Assembly (NCBI RefSeq): GCF_024124905.1
Contig: NZ_JAMXST010000004.1
Location: 620,001 to 684,000 of the forward strand
Direction of reading: 5' to 3'
Length of the DNA: 64,000 bases
DNA from: Cellulosimicrobium cellulans
GTDB lineage: Bacteria > Actinomycetota > Actinomycetes > Actinomycetales > Cellulomonadaceae
A model generated the notes under the pieces. It was not told where the DNA came from. It made no database searches and saw nothing but the letters and a program-made list of their open reading frames with translations. Positions 63,366 through 64,000 of the stretch are shown here, piece after piece. Both the position numbers and the translations under genes were made by a program. Every line of letters starts with the position of its first letter. Within the stretch, counting starts at the first letter, position 1.

Positions 63366-64000
63366 ATGGCAGGAAACGACGGCGCGCAGCTCGGCGTCGG
63401 CATGGTCGGGTACTCGTTCATGGGGGCAGCGCACTCGCAGGCCTGGCGGACTGCCCCCCGGTTCTTCGACCTCCCTCTCGACCCGCGCATGCGGGTGCTC
63501 GGCGGCCGCAACCCGGAGGCGCTGGCCGCCGCCGCCCAGCGGCTCGGCTGGGAGTCCACCGAGACGAGCTGGCAGGCGCTCGTCGCGCGGGACGACGTCG
63601 ACCTCGTCGACGTGTGCACGCCCGGCGACACGCACGCCGAGATCGCGATCGCGGCGCTCGAGGCCGGCAAGCACGTGCTGTGCGAGAAGCCGCTCGCCAA
63701 CACGGTCGCCGAGGCGGAGAAGATGGTCGAGGTGGCCGAGGCCGCGGCCGCGCGCGGTCAGGTCGCGATGGTGGGCTTCACCTACCGCCGCGTGCCGGCC
63801 ATCCAGCTCGCGCGCCAGCTCGTCGTCGACGGGCGGATCGGGACCGTGCGCCACGTCCGCGCGCAGTACCTCCAGGACTGGATCGCGGACGAGAACGCGC
63901 CGCTGTCGTGGCGGCTCGACAAGTCGAAGGCCGGCAGCGGGGCGCTCGGCGACATCGGCGCCCACGTCATCGACCTCGCGCAGTTCATCACCGGAGAGAA
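63366..64000 (+). CDS. Gfo/Idh/MocA-family dehydrogenase (C-terminus outside window)
   Basis: The first ~211 residues of a Gfo/Idh/MocA oxidoreductase. Seen: GVGMVGYSFMGAAHSQAW (NAD(P) Rossmann start), VDLVDVCTPGDTHAEIAIAALEAGKHVLCEKPLAN (catalytic EKP Lys), VGFTYRRVPAIQLARQLV, and GSGALGDIGAHVIDLAQF with the active Asp/His. GGAAGGAACGTC precedes ATG 63366. It would oxidise a ring hydroxyl of the imported sugar, matching the ThuA-like partner; ThuA/ThuB-type pairs make 3-keto sugars. Truncated by the window end. Confidence 0.92.
   Translation, partial: MAGNDGAQLGVGMVGYSFMGAAHSQAWRTAPRFFDLPLDPRMRVLGGRNPEALAAAAQRLGWESTETSWQALVARDDVDLVDVCTPGDTHAEIAIAALEAGKHVLCEKPLANTVAEAEKMVEVAEAAAARGQVAMVGFTYRRVPAIQLARQLVVDGRIGTVRHVRAQYLQDWIADENAPLSWRLDKSKAGSGALGDIGAHVIDLAQFITGE

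Overview
The window is high-GC DNA with GTG starts, many leaderless-looking promoters and an actinobacterial gene order (etfBA - iscS - mnmA - metE-like - ligA, the order also seen in Mycobacterium). The LigA insertion, GlgE, the DUF3417-type glycogen phosphorylase and the general gene style point to Micrococcales, most like Cellulomonadaceae/Promicromonosporaceae. This is inference from the sequence alone; no database search was run.

Layout. (1) 1-4.2 kb: alpha-glucan genes, glgE (cut by the window edge) divergent from glgP. (2) 4.3-23.6 kb: a dense accessory catabolic island. It holds a Zn polyol dehydrogenase, an FGGY kinase, a RuBisCO-like protein (RLP) coupled to a Cof-type HAD phosphatase, a membrane protein, a GlpK paralogue with a changed substrate pocket, a GlpD-like flavoprotein, a triose-phosphate-isomerase paralogue, a class II aldolase coupled to a CbbY-like phosphatase, a GntR/HutC regulator, a fused E1 alpha-beta plus E2 of a 2-oxo acid or acetoin dehydrogenase type complex (no E3), and an AraM/AraL-like pair (glycerol-1-phosphate dehydrogenase plus NagD-type phosphatase). 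TGTAYA-type palindromes recur between its divergent units. (3) 23.7-29.2 kb: a membrane protein, a ketosteroid-dehydrogenase-like flavoprotein and glgX. (4) 29.3-38.8 kb: etfBA, a Tat-exported PhoX phosphatase behind a PHO-box-like sequence, an APH-like kinase, iscS, mnmA and a MetE-like protein. (5) 38.9-53.6 kb: material lying between the metE-like gene and ligA, namely beta-phosphoglucomutase plus GH65 disaccharide phosphorylase, repeat-rich non-coding DNA, two lipoproteins, prolyl oligopeptidase, a Rex-boxed adhE, a two-component system, an M15 peptidase and an alpha/beta-hydrolase remnant. (6) 53.7-64 kb: ligA, then a sugar locus (DapA-like, ThuA-like, ROK repressor, RbsABC-type importer, start of a Gfo/Idh/MocA dehydrogenase).

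How the genes may work together. The glucan genes make and degrade glycogen/maltodextrin, and the GH65 phosphorylase with beta-PGM feeds disaccharide glucose into glycolysis. In the island, FGGY kinase + GlpD-like dehydrogenase + TIM-like isomerase repeats the EryA/EryB/EryH logic of erythritol catabolism (kinase, flavin oxidation, tetrulose-phosphate isomerisation). The RLP family includes, as I recall, D-apiose-pathway decarboxylases that yield L-erythrulose 1-phosphate. My main hypothesis is therefore that the island degrades a C4 (or branched C5) polyol or sugar acid through tetrulose phosphates, with the aldolase, phosphatases and TPP complex downstream. This combination with an RLP, a GlpK variant and an E1/E2 pair is the best candidate in the window for an undescribed pathway; substrate and order of steps are unproven.
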